From Mytilus trossulus (Eukaryota; Mollusca; Bivalvia; Mytilida; Mytilidae): a stretch of 64,000 nucleotides of DNA. The stretch lies in assembly GCF_036588685.1 (NCBI RefSeq), contig NC_086374.1:34774886-34838885 (forward strand), given 5' to 3'. Every line of letters starts with the position of its first letter. Position 1 is the first letter of the stretch. Positions 35,201 through 49,500 of this stretch are shown here, one piece after another. The notes under the pieces were generated by a model that worked only from the letters and a program-made list of their open reading frames with translations, made no database searches and was not told where the DNA came from. A program made the position numbers and the translations under genes.

Positions 35201-35559
35201 TCTTGTTTATATAGAAATAGTTACATTGTGTCATAGATCAAATGTATTCGTTCAGTGTATCCTCATTGTGTTTTAAAATGGTCTTTTGATTGAGTTTAGC
35301 CATTTCTATTGATATTTCATAGTATGTCTTCTTATGTGGTTCATAAGTGTTTTGCGATTCTCTTTTTGTATAAAAAATAGACTGTTGGTTTCCCCGTTTG
35401 AATGGTTTTACACATGTCATTTTGCGGTTCTTTATAGCTTGCTGTTTGGTAAAGGCTCCGGGTTGAAGACCGTACTTTGACCTATAATGCATGGTAAATA
35501 CTTTTACGAATTGTAATTTGGATGAGAGAGTTGTCTAATTGGCACTCGTCTGATCTTCT

Positions 35560-37620
35560 GTTCGAACAAAAATTCCTTGATATTTTCCTGCATGTTGTTT
35601 CTTTGATAATAGTATATCATCAGCTAAGTGAAGTTGCTCTACGGTTGTAAACATTGACCATCTGTTGCCATTTTTATGTCACTGGTGGTCTTCTTCATCA
35701 TCTAGGCAAATGACAAATGGCAACCAGAAACAAAATCGGTGAGATTATGCAGCCCCGTCGTACCCCATATTTGACTTTAAACCAGTCAGTTTCTGTGTTG
35801 TAAAGTATCAAAGCACATTCAAAGTTGGTATAAAAAAAAGAAGAAAAATCACAAAATTACTGAAACCCGAGGAAAATTCAAAACGAAAAATCAAATGATA
35901 AAACACATCAAACGAAATTAATAACAACTGTCATATTCCTGACTTGGTATAGGCATTTTCAAATTGTAGAAAATGTTACAATCTTGTGTGGTGTTCCGTA
36001 CGATATAAGGATTGTCCAAAGAGTCTCTCTGTGTAAACTTTCGAATGCTTTCTTAAAATCAATAAAGTTGATATATATAGCTGCCATCCGTTCTATACAA
36101 TGTTAAATGATGTTCTTAAGAGCAATGCAGCCTTTCCATCTTCTAAACCCAGTTTGTTCCTGTTTCTATCTTCCATTTAAGGATAAGACCTTTTCCTGGG
36201 ATAAGAAAAACCTTAGTTTTTCGAAAGTTTTGTAAACAAGAAATTTATAAAAATCACCACATAATTGATACTCATGTCAACACCGAAGTGCTGACTACTG
36301 GGCTCGTGATACTCTCGGGGACGAAACATCCACCGACAGAGGCATCGACCCAGTGTTGTAAATAGTTATCAAAGGTACCAGGATTATAATTTAGTACGCC
36401 AGACGGGCGTTTCGTCTCATAAGACGCTCATATCAAAATAGCAATAGCCCAAACAAATACAAAGTTGAAGAGTTTTTCGAAAAATTCAAAGTTTTGTAAA
36501 CAGGAAAATTTATAAAAATGACAACCATTGTTTATAGATGCTCATTCGGAAGCCAATGATCTTTTCACTTGTGCTTTGATACACCTCTTTGATGTTTTTC
36601 CAAATGTTTTTCTGTGGAACTGTCTTCAGTGTGATCAATATCCCCTAAAGCTCCAAATCTGTTTGGTAGTTCAATAATAAACTTTTGTTGGATTTCAGGT
36701 TCTTTCAAACAGTTGACATTGGTGATCTTTCTCTAAGGCTTGTTATTGTCCTGTATTCTTAACAGCTATAACTAAACGATGGTCGCTGTTCACATCTGCT
36801 TCTCTAAATGCTTGGGTATTGAGTAATGATTGGCTCCATTTTCCATTAATGATAATGTGTTTAATTTGATTTTTGTTCCTGTTGTTTGGTGAATTCCATG
36901 TTAATTTGTGTATGTCTTTATGCTAAAATAGGGTTCCTCCAATTTCTTATCAATAAGTAACACATATTTGACAGTCTCTCTCCATGCTCATCCATGAGGC
37001 CATAACCTTTTTGTTCTCATAGCTTTTTCATATTCTGAATTTACTTTCTCAACTTTAGCATTTTGGTCTCCTGTAATAAGAAGGACATCGTGTTGTACTG
37101 TTTTGCTTATTTTAGCGCAAAGAGCTTCATGATAAACGTCTTTATTTTTTTTCTCCGCAATGTTCGTAGGTAGGTTGCACTGAATAAGTGCTGTCTTGGC
37201 AAAGTTTGAATTAAAGCGAGCTCTGACTAATCGCTCGTTTTTAGGTTCCAATTCTATCAAGCTCTTTGTACATTCCTAATTCATAATAATTGCAACTCCT
37301 TCTATACGTTGGTTGTCATTTCTGCCGCAGTATATGATGGTATGACCCTGTGTGACTATTTTTCCTGACTCTGTCCACCTGCATTCACTGATGCCTAATA
37401 TTCCTAGTTGGTAGCATTCCATCTCTCTTTTATGACTTTCGCAGTGTTTGAGACCTTGAACATAGTTCTCAAAGTCCATGTGCCGATCTTAAAGGTCTTT
37501 TTGAATCCATTAGATTCCGGTTCCCATCCCGCGATGGGCTTTCTCCTTGCACAATCATATTGCTACATGTGCATCCCGTCATCCCATGAATGCCTGAAGT
37601 TTGTTGATTTTTTGTGTTGA
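35560..37620 (-). pseudogene. Decayed RTE / CFDP2-like non-LTR retrotransposon (LINE)
   Basis: On the minus strand, 37479 down to 36988 encodes an apurinic-type endonuclease region. LGISECRWTESGKI and IEGVAIIMN are followed by one in-frame TAG, then ERLVRARFNSNFAKTALIQ and LLITGDQNAKVEK. Together these are the endonuclease core of the CFDP2-like elements. Further left come fragments of the linker (FIIELPNRFGALGD, near 36700) and of the reverse transcriptase (YINFIDFKESIRKF-like near 36060; LHLADDILLS near 35630) in broken frames. A dispersed repeat is inserted at about 36255-36480. The element is inactive. Confidence 0.7.
36255..36480 (-). repeat. Dispersed repeat inserted in the LINE
   Basis: Contains tgctgactactgggctcgtg, gtaaatagttatcaaagg and taccaggattataattt, the reverse complement of the short repeat at 20392-20500 plus further sequence. 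Confidence 0.6.
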
Positions 37621-38160
37621 TTTCTGTCATAAGTTTTGTTTTATAAGATGGTTATTATCATCATGCTTAATTTGGTGGTCAAGGGCATTTAACATTGAGT
37701 TTGCCGTCCTCTAGATCATTTGCCTTGCTCGGCTGATGAACAGTGATCTACCCAGTTTGTTTTCTCGACATGTTGTCTTACCTGGCTTACAACCTCTATC
37801 TGGCTGAATATTTACCCAGAGCTATAGCAAGGTTGATGAAGCATAACAACACACCAGTGGATCTACACACTGCATCTCTGGAGTCCGTGTTACTCCAAGA
37901 TCCTCTAGAGTTTAGCTTAGCCTAGATTACTAAGACCAAGTGATGGTGTGCTGTAGCATGTAGGCACTGTAGATGTCTTCGACTGGTAGAGGCTTTGTAC
38001 TGGAAAGACAGACTTACACGCTCGGCTTTCTGTTTTGCCTACTAGTAGGCTAGCCAGCGGTAGAGTAAAGTATTGGACTCAATGCACTAGACGCATAACC
38101 AATCTCTGTGGTAGCACTACCACTAGCACACTCCATTTGCATGTTTTGCTTGATTATTCT
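37621..38160. other. Possible 5' region of the LINE or unassigned repeat
   Basis: GC content rises slightly and a 60-codon frame occurs at 37743-37925, but no domain is recognisable. It may be the untranslated leader of the adjacent minus-strand LINE. Confidence 0.3.
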
Positions 38161-38934
38161 ACACAGAAATAGAAAACTCAAAATCGGAAATTTAAAAATC
38201 TGCTTTTCGTGTTGTTAAGTAATAACCGACCGACGCTCGATACATTTGGATTTTTTTTTATTTCAACCTAGAATGGTCCTTTTGCAGTTTCGAATGATTC
38301 GAGAGTTTATTTGTTAATTTGTTTGTTTGAATTAGAAACTTACTAAAATAAAACCAACAGAACAAAAGTTTAACTACGCAGATCGATAATTTAAGAGTAA
38401 ATCGTGTCAATGATAATAGTACATAACACTAATAGTACTCACAGATATTGATAGCACATTCAAGGTTTAAAAATAAATGAACGGAAACCAAATATGACAG
38501 AAAGTGGAATTTAATTTGGAAAGCATAATAACCACTAAACTTATTAAAAGTAATACATGACATGACTCTCGCGGGTCAAAATCAAAACTGCTTAAAAATG
38601 ACAAATGTAAAACAATAGGCTATTTGCCAATTCCCGTAATTGACCCTGTAATTAGATATCCCTAAAAAAGTTGTCTCCCTTATTACGGACATTATTTTTT
38701 TATTTACAATGGAGAGCTAGCAGAAAGGCAAATCTTTCTGTGCGTAATGAGAGTTATTTATAAGGTTTTAAAATCTTTTAATAACATTGATTTGTTGTTG
38801 AACTAATTACTTTTGACATCAGAAGCCAATTTTTGTCCGGTATGTCTACGATCGACAAAGGGAGGTAATTGTTTAAAAAAGGTGTAATAAAAGAATCAAA
38901 ACGGTAATTGGCAAATGGACTATTCGAACGTCAA

Positions 38935-39160
38935 AACTTACGGTCAAGTTAATGTACAAATAATGAAAGGAACAAAATCAAATCTGTAACACAATAAACG
39001 ACAACCACTGAATTACAGGCTCCTGACTTGAGATAGGCACATATATATATAGAATATTGCGGAGTTAAACATGTAAGCGGGATCCTTACACTCCCCTAAC
39101 CTGGAACAGTGGTGTAACAGTACAACATAAAAACGAACTATAAAAATCAGTAGAAAAATA
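38935..39160 (+). repeat. Mussel dispersed repeat fragments
   Basis: Contains acaaccactgaattacagg, ctcctgacttgagataggc and aacagtacaacataaaaacg, shared with 6600-6660 and 30720-30807. Confidence 0.6.
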
Positions 39161-39165
39161 CTTAA

Positions 39166-39751
39166 GGTGGTATGGGTGTCTTTCTCCATCTTGGATTGTA
39201 AAAAGTGAACAGTGAACCAAAGGTCCAGATTTTCTATCAAGTCAGCAAAATTTGATGCAGGAATGCAATTATTTAATATGAATTTTCATTTAAAAGAACC
39301 AATTTATAAGAATATAACTTGTGAATATTAATATTTTTGCAAATGTTGATTAGTTTTGGTTGTTTGAAAAAAAATTAAAAAAATGGCATTTTAAGGGGAG
39401 GTAACTCTAAATCAGTGCATTTTCTAAAGGAATCTACATGGAATTTTCCTATTTTGTATTTTCGCCAGGAAAAACGTACGGTGACCCTATCTTTTCTTTT
39501 GATATTCTCAAAGAATTGTCTGAAAGCTATCTTTTCTTTACGTATTTAACAATTCTATCATTTTGTTTAGTTTCTAATCCCAAAATGGTGTTTTTTCCTG
39601 TATAATCCATACAAAATGTGTCATTTTGTCACGTCCTGTAGCTTGAGAAAATGCACGGTGACCTATCATTTGTATTATATTTTTCAACAGATACTACGTT
39701 TTGGCAAAGTATGAACAAATTCTTTCATTTTTTTTAGACTCCCATACCACC
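39166..39751. mobile_element. TTAA-flanked MITE (586 bp)
   Basis: TTAA occurs at 39162-39165 and 39752-39755. The inverted ends ggtggtatgggtgtc and, inverted from the right, ggtggtatgggagtct are near-perfect. There is no coding frame. It shares the GGTGGTA start with the 32765-33041 element but not its interior. Confidence 0.75.
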
Positions 39752-40427
39752 TTAACTCATCTAATGGATACAAATAGAAATACATATAACAAAAACATAA
39801 AAACAGTGGACGATCATTCATTATAATAGCAATTTTTTAAAGATATTTTTATACATATAAAAGATTGAACTGAAAAACACCAAAAGCAAAATATCATTCA
39901 TTTATAAATCCTTTTCATTTAAATTTTACTATTTACGACAATAAACTGTCTTAAAATTTGTTAGAATATTAAATTATTTTTTTAACAATCGTTAAGAAAG
40001 TATAATATGGTTAGTTTACATGCTTTCAAAAATACGATAGTGTGATATAACAGTCTCAAATAACATTCACGAAGCTTTATTAATGAAAATTTTAGTATCT
40101 ATAAGATGAAAAGGCTTTTAATGACACTGGTGATAAATTAAGCAGACATTGTCATTTCCTCTTTTAAAAAAGGTCAAACCCAAACCTTTGCCAATTTTAC
40201 AATTGGTACAATAAAGAATTATCCAATATCATTGGGGACTTCTTTACAAAATCGATTGGAAAATTTCCCAAAGAAATGTTAACATAATTCAAAAGTTTGC
40301 CAAAAACAAATTGTTTTTTTGCGAAAGAAATGACTGAAACCAGTTTAAAGTCAAGCCAGAGTACAATGATAATTAAGGTCGTGTTGTGAACTTATTGATA
40401 AGCCTGGAGAATTGACCGAAATACATT

Positions 40428-40433
40428 TATAAA
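40428..40433 (+). promoter_or_regulatory. Candidate TATA box of the phospholipase B-like gene
   Basis: TATAAA about 100 bases before the start codon, in AT-rich surroundings. It implies a start of transcription near 40460. Support is positional only. Confidence 0.35.
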
Positions 40434-40531
40434 TTGACAGTTCCTTGAACTGGGACATATTTTTAACCCATGGAATGTCACGATTAAGATAAGTCCGCTT
40501 CAACCTCAGTTCTCAGTTCTCCGTCGACATA

Positions 40532-43500
40532 ATGGGTCGTTTTGTTGCATTAGTTTTCTTGGCGTGTATAGCTAGCTGTAATGGTATGTGTACTTATGTG
40601 GGTTTTTTTCACAAATTTTGTCAAATAAGGAAACACTTTTTATTTGATATCTTAAAATTTAAAAAGTTTTGGCTTTTATTATATTATGTTTACCGTTACT
40701 TTTTGAAAACAAACAGTATTATTTCTGTAAACTCAGAAATTATGGCGAGGTCTGTATCAATGAAAATATTGCATAATAGAGTATCACAATGATAAGAACT
40801 CGAATTCTTATATCTGATACATATATTTGTTTACAGCTTTTCCTGAAATCGAAATAAATGCACGCACTAATTTCTGAGTTTACAGTATATTAATTTTCAA
40901 GAGAGTAACGTATTTACGGTTGATATAAATTTGCTTTTTCTAAAGTTGCTTTAATCATATCTGCTGATATATATTTTAAAAATTAGATTAAATTTGAAAT
41001 TACAAATTGTCTGCAAGGTTCTACAGGATTGGAAATATGTTAAGTATATTTGTCTATCGGTTGTAAGTAAATATTGATTGACAAAACATGTGGAACTAGC
41101 ACACCCTTTAAGGATAATTGTCTATTTGAAGTTATAGTTTAGGATATTGATTTAATCATGCTAGACTAGACTTCTTTTTATTAAGTTTTTTTTTATCAAA
41201 AAGGCCGTTTCATGTTAATATACGTATATAGTGACAACAATTGATCGTGTTATAGATTTAGGTTGCAATGTATACCGTACTGAAATACGGAAGTACAGAT
41301 TCATGTACTTTCAATAAAATGCTGTGTTTATAAAAATTTGGTATATAAAGAAAAATGCATAATTAATAAAACAAATCCTCAAAACAACGCAGTAGAACTA
41401 CATATAAATATAAACGCACTTGCATCAATAAGTATTAAATACAGTGAAATGAAAATTAGATGCATGTTAGGACAATGAAGTGCATATTAATGCAAAAGAC
41501 TTGCATGTCAATAAAAGTGCATTGAATGTCAGTAAATTAAGTTGACAACAACAAAAATGATATGCATATCAATAAAAACGCAGTGCATATCAGTCAAAAG
41601 TCAGTGCATATCAATACAAAAAGCAGTGCATATCGAAAAAAATGCAGTGCAAATAAAATAACGTAGTGCATATGAATAAAAGAAAAGCAGTGCGTATCAA
41701 TTAAAAATCCAGTGCATGTCAGTTCAAATGCAGTGTATATTAATACAAGAATGCAGTGCAGATCAATAAAAGTTCTGTGTTTATCAATAAACGTTCTGTA
41801 TATATCAATAAAAATACAGTGCAAATAAATAAAAGTGATATGCATATCAATGAAAATGCAACTACATATCCAGAAAAGTGCTGTGCATATCGATAAATAC
41901 GTAGTACGTATCAATAAAAAAAAAGCAGTGCATATCAATAAAAGAGGAAGTTCATATCAGTTAAAATGCAGTGCTTGTCATTAAAAATGCAGTGTTTGTC
42001 AATAAAGTGCTGAGCATACCATAAAAAGTAGGGTATATTAGTAAATAAATACAGTGTATATCAATAGAATGCAGTGCACATGAATAAAAACATATGCAAT
42101 GATTAAGTATATTAATAAAGCTGCAGTCCGTATCAATAAAAATGAATGATGATGTGTTTTCACTAAATACTTCAAAGTTCGGTGACTATGTTGAACGCAA
42201 CTATAATGCAGAACTTGAAATAAAAAATACCCAATAAACAGTTATGTCTGCCAATTGAAGTATTACATTAAAATACTTCAATACATGGTCTGCCTCATAT
42301 TTCTATTTACATCTAGAAATTGACTAAAGGAATGATATCAGCTTTCAAATTGTGAAATTTTCATTTTTAAATACCAGCATTCCAGCGGCGATTGCATATA
42401 CAGTATAAACCTCTCAGTTGATGTGGTATTCTGAACTTGCGTTTCATATCAATATTCCCTTGATACATGTAACTGCTTACAAGGACGTTATTAAACTAAG
42501 GATTCCAAGTGGAAAAATAGAAATCATCCCTTCCAAAATTTTACGGAGTTAACTCATTGACCGTTGCTAGATACATGTGTCACAGATGACCACGAATGGA
42601 ATTGTCGGTACCACAATAAATAAATAATATACCACAACACCGTCTGCTGTTTACTCGATTGTGACATAACTCATCAACACGGCGAATGCTTTGATGGAGT
42701 CTAGTCTGCTTACTCTTTATAACATATGAGACACCCTTAAAGTTTTCAATGCAGTTCGTGTTGCACAATCTTTAGTTTTCTTTGTAGTGTTTTCTTGACT
42801 TATCAGTCGTTTCGATCTCTTTTCATTATTCTAACGTCAGATTATTGTCGAACTATTGACTTTGAATGTCTACCTTGAACCATTCGACTAGTTTTTCAAT
42901 AAAATGGAGTTCATCTCAATAAAAACAAAATCATTATAAAACTTAAAAACTGAATTATGTTTTGCAGGCAATGATACATTTTGGAATAGATATGTTGAGT
43001 TTTTCAATGAAACTCTGCCAAACAACAGTACCCTTATGGAGATGTGGAGAGAACATTTGAAAACATGGCCAGGAGTGGTAAGCTTTCCAAAGAAAAAAAT
43101 CATTTAAAATGAAGATCTGGCATGTTTGCCAATGAGATTACTCTTCACAAAAAACTAAATCACACAGCTTTTGGTCACGACGATTGTTGGACATACATAA
43201 TTGAAAAGTAGAAATTGTAAATCCTTTTGTATTTTGAAAACATTGTGTTACAATAACTTAGACATGATGATTTTAAGAAGGTAAAAAATTACCAAATTAA
43301 TACTTAAATGTTAACATGCAACGAAAATAGATACACAATTGATTGAAAACCATGAAAGCAAATGCACAAAAATGTATAGAAACAACAAAAATAGATGCTA
43401 TAATGTTTGAAAGTAACGGAAATGAATACAAAAATTGTTTCAAAGCAAAGAGGAAAATACTTACTACGTAAATTCGTTTGTCAAGTCATGTTTTAACTTC

Positions 43501-46500
43501 TGTTTAAAAGTGTTCAATCGAAAACCCTTTGTTCAAAACAACTTCTTAGAACCTAAAACAATGTCCAATAACTTGGACAATTGTACAACGTTCATGGTTT
43601 TGGTAACCATTTATTTGTATTTATTGTCGAAACGCTGTTGTTTAGATTGGTATTCTAGATCATTCTAGTAAGTTCAATGTACATAATGAGTTATAACTTT
43701 TTACCTATAACCTTATTTTCACTGAACATGTATAGTTTGTTATATTTGTTAAGAAATGCATTTCAATAACTCTGACCCAAGCTTTTGTCATTGTAGAGTA
43801 AAACCCGAGCAAAATACCCTATGCCACCATTCAACTGTCATTTAAGCCATGCACACAATGGACACCATGCAACAAACGGTTAGTGTCACAATGAACTTTG
43901 TGAATAAAATCGAAAACACTTCGTACTGATTTAAACAATATGAGAAGCCCAATGTCAAATTTTTGACAACTGTTCACTATCTTGAAAAGAGTATATGTAA
44001 GTCAAAAACGTGTCCCATGAAATTGTGTCTTCTTTGCAAACTATTAAATAGTGTCACCCTTAGTGAAAAATTGTCCATAAGACTTGAACATATATTTATG
44101 GATGTTTTATATAATTAGGTCACAAAGGACACTGTAAGATTATGGTTTAGTAAAAAGGATCGTTTTCATTTCGCTAACAATAATATCTATTGTGAATATG
44201 TTATTAAATGTTATTATTTACCAATGTTTTGGGAGTAATGTTATGTGTATACCATATATTTTCTCATTTATAGTACATGAACTCCATCCTGGTGACATTA
44301 GAGTAGTTGCAGCCTTGGGAGATTCTTTAACGGTAAGATTTCCATTTCTGTTCGTGAAATAACAAGATAAACAGGACTTGATAAGACATTCTTATATAAT
44401 ATCAAACATTTTTGATAAAGCCTAGTCCAAAGACGAGTCACTTTACCGATGGTTTACAAACATTTTTATTTTAATATTCACAATAAAGAATAATGCTTAA
44501 AAAATGCAGGAATTACGAGCCTTGAGGGATAATTATAAGTATGACGCTATCAAGAAACAATTATAAAAAATAGATACTTTCTCTCAGGTAACTTCAATTT
44601 ATAGTATTCTTAACGTGTACTTAGGTATTCGTTGAATCATATTTGCTGTTATTATTATTTCTATAGGCCGGAAATGGTATCCTAGCAACCAACATTCTCG
44701 GGGATTTGGTAGAATATAGAGGACATTCATGGTGGTAATGCATTTGTTGTATTTTTACACTTCACTACCTAAAAATTTTGAATCAACAACACAGGCTTAT
44801 TTACGGTGGCAGTCAAAAGTTTTCACAAGTCATCTCGGTCAAACCACTTTGAAAAACATGACTATTGTATAATTGGTCATTGTTAATCTCTTAAAAATGC
44901 ATGAACTATTTGTCAATTGTTCAACAAACAATCACGAAAAGGTCCGGTGGAATCTGTTTTATTCACACAACACTAATGGATACTGAATATTTATATGCAG
45001 TTTCATTTATTTTTTCATTTTCTCAGAAATTATAGCAAGTCTTTCTTAGAATCAGTAAAAAGCCAAGCGCAGTGACTGATTATCGCACCTTTGTGCAAAT
45101 ATACCCGCAAATGGTTATGGCCTAGTTATTTCATAAATTGAAAGGGGGTTTCTACTTTCAGTCATAATGTATATTATAAATTTTCAGTATTTAACCCCAC
45201 CCCAATATTTGCTGACCACCTTCGCTTCTAATTTGTTTTAATGGATTTGTAACAAACGATTTGAGACCAAAGAGACATAACTCTATTCGATAAATTTATC
45301 ATTATTTTCTCCTACCTTTCATAAAAGACAAGTAACCTAACGAAAAAAGCATACAGTAAAGAAGCGTAATCACCTCGCTATATATATCAGCGTCACGCAT
45401 CTAGTTATCCAGCGTTTGAAGCATATTATGCCTTGTTTTAAAATGAGAATATATTGCATTAGATTTAAAAGAAAAATACAAGTACTTAACTTCTTAATTT
45501 CCATTTTGTTCACAGCATTGGAGGAGATGGGTCATTAGATAGTCCTGTATTAACGATGCCAAGTAAGTACAGTCAAGCAAGCGAGCTAAAACTGAAATTT
45601 AGATATTTCAAATTAAGCGTACCGTTACGCTATGGTACACTTATTTCAGCGGTACATGTATATCTCGAGTTTAACAATTTTCATAAAATCTGAAAGTAAT
45701 TGTACATTTCGGAGATCGCTATTTTAATCCTAGTATCAATGATGAGTTTACTTACATTTTTTTTTTACAATTTTTCTATATTAATAACATTTCTAGGAGA
45801 CATAATTTCTTGTTACTGAAATAATTGACAGCGCTGATACTCCAACTTGACATTGCTATAATAAACCTTCAATAAAGATTTCATAACACACACACGAGAA
45901 ATGTAGACTTGAAAACCGTTACAATGCAATCTTCGATATAATTTCCAAGAGACATAACTAACTACAAAAATGGGTGTTTGAAATTTAATTTCGAATATCT
46001 TCATGACTGCTTGTGTAAACTATTTTATAAATTTTACAAAAATCTGTCAAGAATTATACATGTAATGGCGTTTACAAGATCATATGAATGGCTGCATGGA
46101 AAGACGGACGGACGGTATTTTCATATCTCGCTTAAACGTATCGTGCGTGGAAAATAAAATGATGAAATTACATTTATTAGAAAAAAACATCAATTGGTTA
46201 AGGCCACAGTATTTTCCTTGATGATATTAATGTTGACTTTGGAAACAAAGTATATTATACAGCGCCTTTACTTTGCAAATTCGTTCCACTATTTTATGGC
46301 TTAACTGAGCACCGCCGTCGAGGTAAATATTTCCAAAATACCTACTGATCATTAAAATAACAATTTATCTGCAAGGAAACACTTCTTTCTTAATATATTC
46401 ACTTAATTAATCCGCTTACAACTTACTCTCACGAAATCTAACGTTAACAATCATGATCGATGCATTGCCCTTTTTGTGTTACTAGTACGTCACGATGGCA

Positions 46501-49500
46501 ATATTTCTCATAAACTTCATTTGAAAAATATCAACTTGGAGGGATATTACAAACTCGGTCATTATCACAAACCTCTGTACTGTAAAACGCATTAGAATAT
46601 TTAAATTAAAGAAAACTATAAACGAGGATCTTGAATTCGATGGGAGTTGTTGAACATGTACAGAACACGTGACAACTAAGACGTCATCTGAGTTAATATT
46701 TTATGGGGTGGGAAACAGGAGGAGGACAATAAATGCTCACCGATCATTTTTCCTTTTCCTATTCAATCAAATAGTCAAGTTAACAACAACACATATTTAT
46801 TTACAGATATATTAAAGAAATTTGGTCAATTTTTGTATGGATATTCCACCGGAACAGGAGGCCGTGGGAGCGCTGGTTCTAGACTTAACAAAGCCGACCC
46901 TGGGGATACTTCTTAGTAAGGTTGTGGGGATAAACAAAACTTCTTAAAACATGATAATTATTGTGTGAAATTGCAAAAATAGAACTATAAAAGAAAATAA
47001 AGATAAGTGAATTAAAATTTATCAACCCGCAAAAAATACAAGACACAACCATTCACAAACAATAGCCTAGTTATACTATTTATCAATATGTGGCAAAATA
47101 AATAAAAAATGGTTGAAAAGACATTCTTCTACTGATTTTTATGATTACATTTTAAAATGTTGGCTTTGAATTACTTAAGGCATTATATTTAACTAGTTTC
47201 AAATCTAATTCTAGAGCTCTCTATGTTCTTTCTGTATTATATTACATCTCGCCTGATGATGACAGACATGTTACAGTAACAGTAGCGTTATTTTGCAAGA
47301 AATTTTGATATATGTAACCGTGTCCTAGGAACATGATAATTAACAATATTTAATCAATGTATATGTTCCTAACGTGACTTGATAATGATATGTTCATTTG
47401 ATATAATAGATAAAAAAACAACATAAGCACACATATAAATGTAAAAGTCTTTGTGTTTCAGCAATATGCCAGAACAAGCTGCTATGTTGGTAAACAGTCT
47501 AAAGTCTGATGCAAATGTGCGATATAATGACGATTGGAAGCTTGTCACACTTTTTGTTGGTGGAAATGACCTGTGTGATGCTTGTAACGATCGTGTAAGA
47601 CCGTAAATCTGATTAGAATACACATTTTTTGTTCAAGCTATGCTTGTAGAAAACACAGAATCTGAATCATAATTAGATTTGTTAGAGAGCTCTAGAACTA
47701 AACTGATAAATTCCCGAGTATAGAGGTCACAATCATACTCAAACCCATATAAATGTTTTTAGGAAATATAGGAAAAACAAACATTACAGGTTATATATTT
47801 AGTTTTTCGAGGAAACATAGGTATCCATAAGTTCTGGAAAGAAAAAAAAAGGCAACAGTAACATACCGCTGTTCAAAAGTCATAAATAGATTGAGAGACT
47901 GAAAACAAATCTGGGTTAAAAACTAAATCACATCAACCATGACAGGAAAACTACGGAACAAATAAACAAGTCATTATTGTATTTGACCCAATATTGCCTG
48001 ATTCTCTCGTCTAACAACATTTGTGTTATAGAGAAGTGTGAACATGTGTTAGTACACTATATCTATTTTCATGCTTTTTTATATACATATATATATACAT
48101 ACATGAACAGATCAAGTACAGCGGTGCCAATTATGCCAATAACATCAAACAAGCTCTGGATATACTACATGCTCAAGTTCCAAAAGTTCTTGTTAATGTA
48201 GTGCAGATCTTTGATATTGCACCAATTGCTGCAATGAACGGCGGATTTCTGTGTAATTTAGTACATAGGTGAGGATATAATATTCTTTTAACAAAGGTCT
48301 AATTGCACTAAGGCCCGGTTTTGGCACAAGAAAATAAATTGTTGGGCCATCATTTCAAATTTTAGGAAATGCATAGGGTAAAAAAATATAGATGAAAAAC
48401 ATAAATATTTCTATCAAATGACGTCACGATCACGTCATAGTATGTACCGTTTTCTCTAAAACCATGAAAAGTACAGAATTTAGGCAGTTTTATCGTTATT
48501 TTCATTGTGAAAACATCCTACGAAACAACAAAATAATTTAAGAAAAGCTTTATTATGACTGTAAGAACAATCTCGCCAAATATAAAGTTGTTTCTTGGAT
48601 GCGCACTCACTTTTCCGAATCATACTTAAAATTTGATGAAAAACATCTAGAATATTTATGTACAAATTTTGTCATGGTTTATTGCTATGGTAACTCGATC
48701 AATGTGATTTTTAAAAATTAATTTCTGAATACCTTGAACCATTGTCTAGTTCGGACAAATCAAAGAATATGTATGATAGCTTTTTTATCTCTTGTAATAT
48801 TTGGGCCTTATTGCCACTACTTTAAAAATAATGATCACACTAAACTGTGTGAACAATATCATAACAAACATCAATATAAGAGAAGGCATCACTTTTTATG
48901 TATCCCCTGAAAAATAAATCTGTATCTAATCATTGTAACAGAGGATTGGAATTTCTATTGTGGTTGTCTAATGAGCTAAACAATCTAATTTCGTTGTAGA
49001 TTTTCGAAAGAAAACGGCAAATTTTCAATAATTTTTTAAAAAATATTATCTATCAATATGCATAATAATTTTTTTTTCCAATTCTTAGAAAAGGTTTAAA
49101 ATTTGGCGCTGATCATCATAATGCACTTCGTATTAGATAAATATTCGCAAAAGGGGTGTCCGTCTTGTTATGCCGAGTCATGCATATATTCATAGCCACG
49201 TGCAGTCGAATATATGACGTTTTTAATCTATGATAATGATCTCTCTGCACATTTATACAGAACTCTTTCAATACACTTTTCATAAGCTCATTGGTCGGTA
49301 AGTTGCAATATAAATGTGTTTGTCCCTATCCTTTTCCCTCACGTTCAAGTCTTAAATTTTGCGTACCATCTAAGTTGGATAATTGTTAATGTGTTATTGT
49401 CGAGAATATGCACGGAATTTTAGCCACATGTCATCGTTTTCCATAGAATTCATGAACTTACAATTATCCAGCACATAGTTATCACTGATATTTATACATA

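Noticed and set aside
41594-41938. 114-codon minus-strand frame rich in IC-TAF motifs
   Set aside because: It follows the periodicity of the gcagtgcatatcaataaaaa minisatellite and has no protein-like features.
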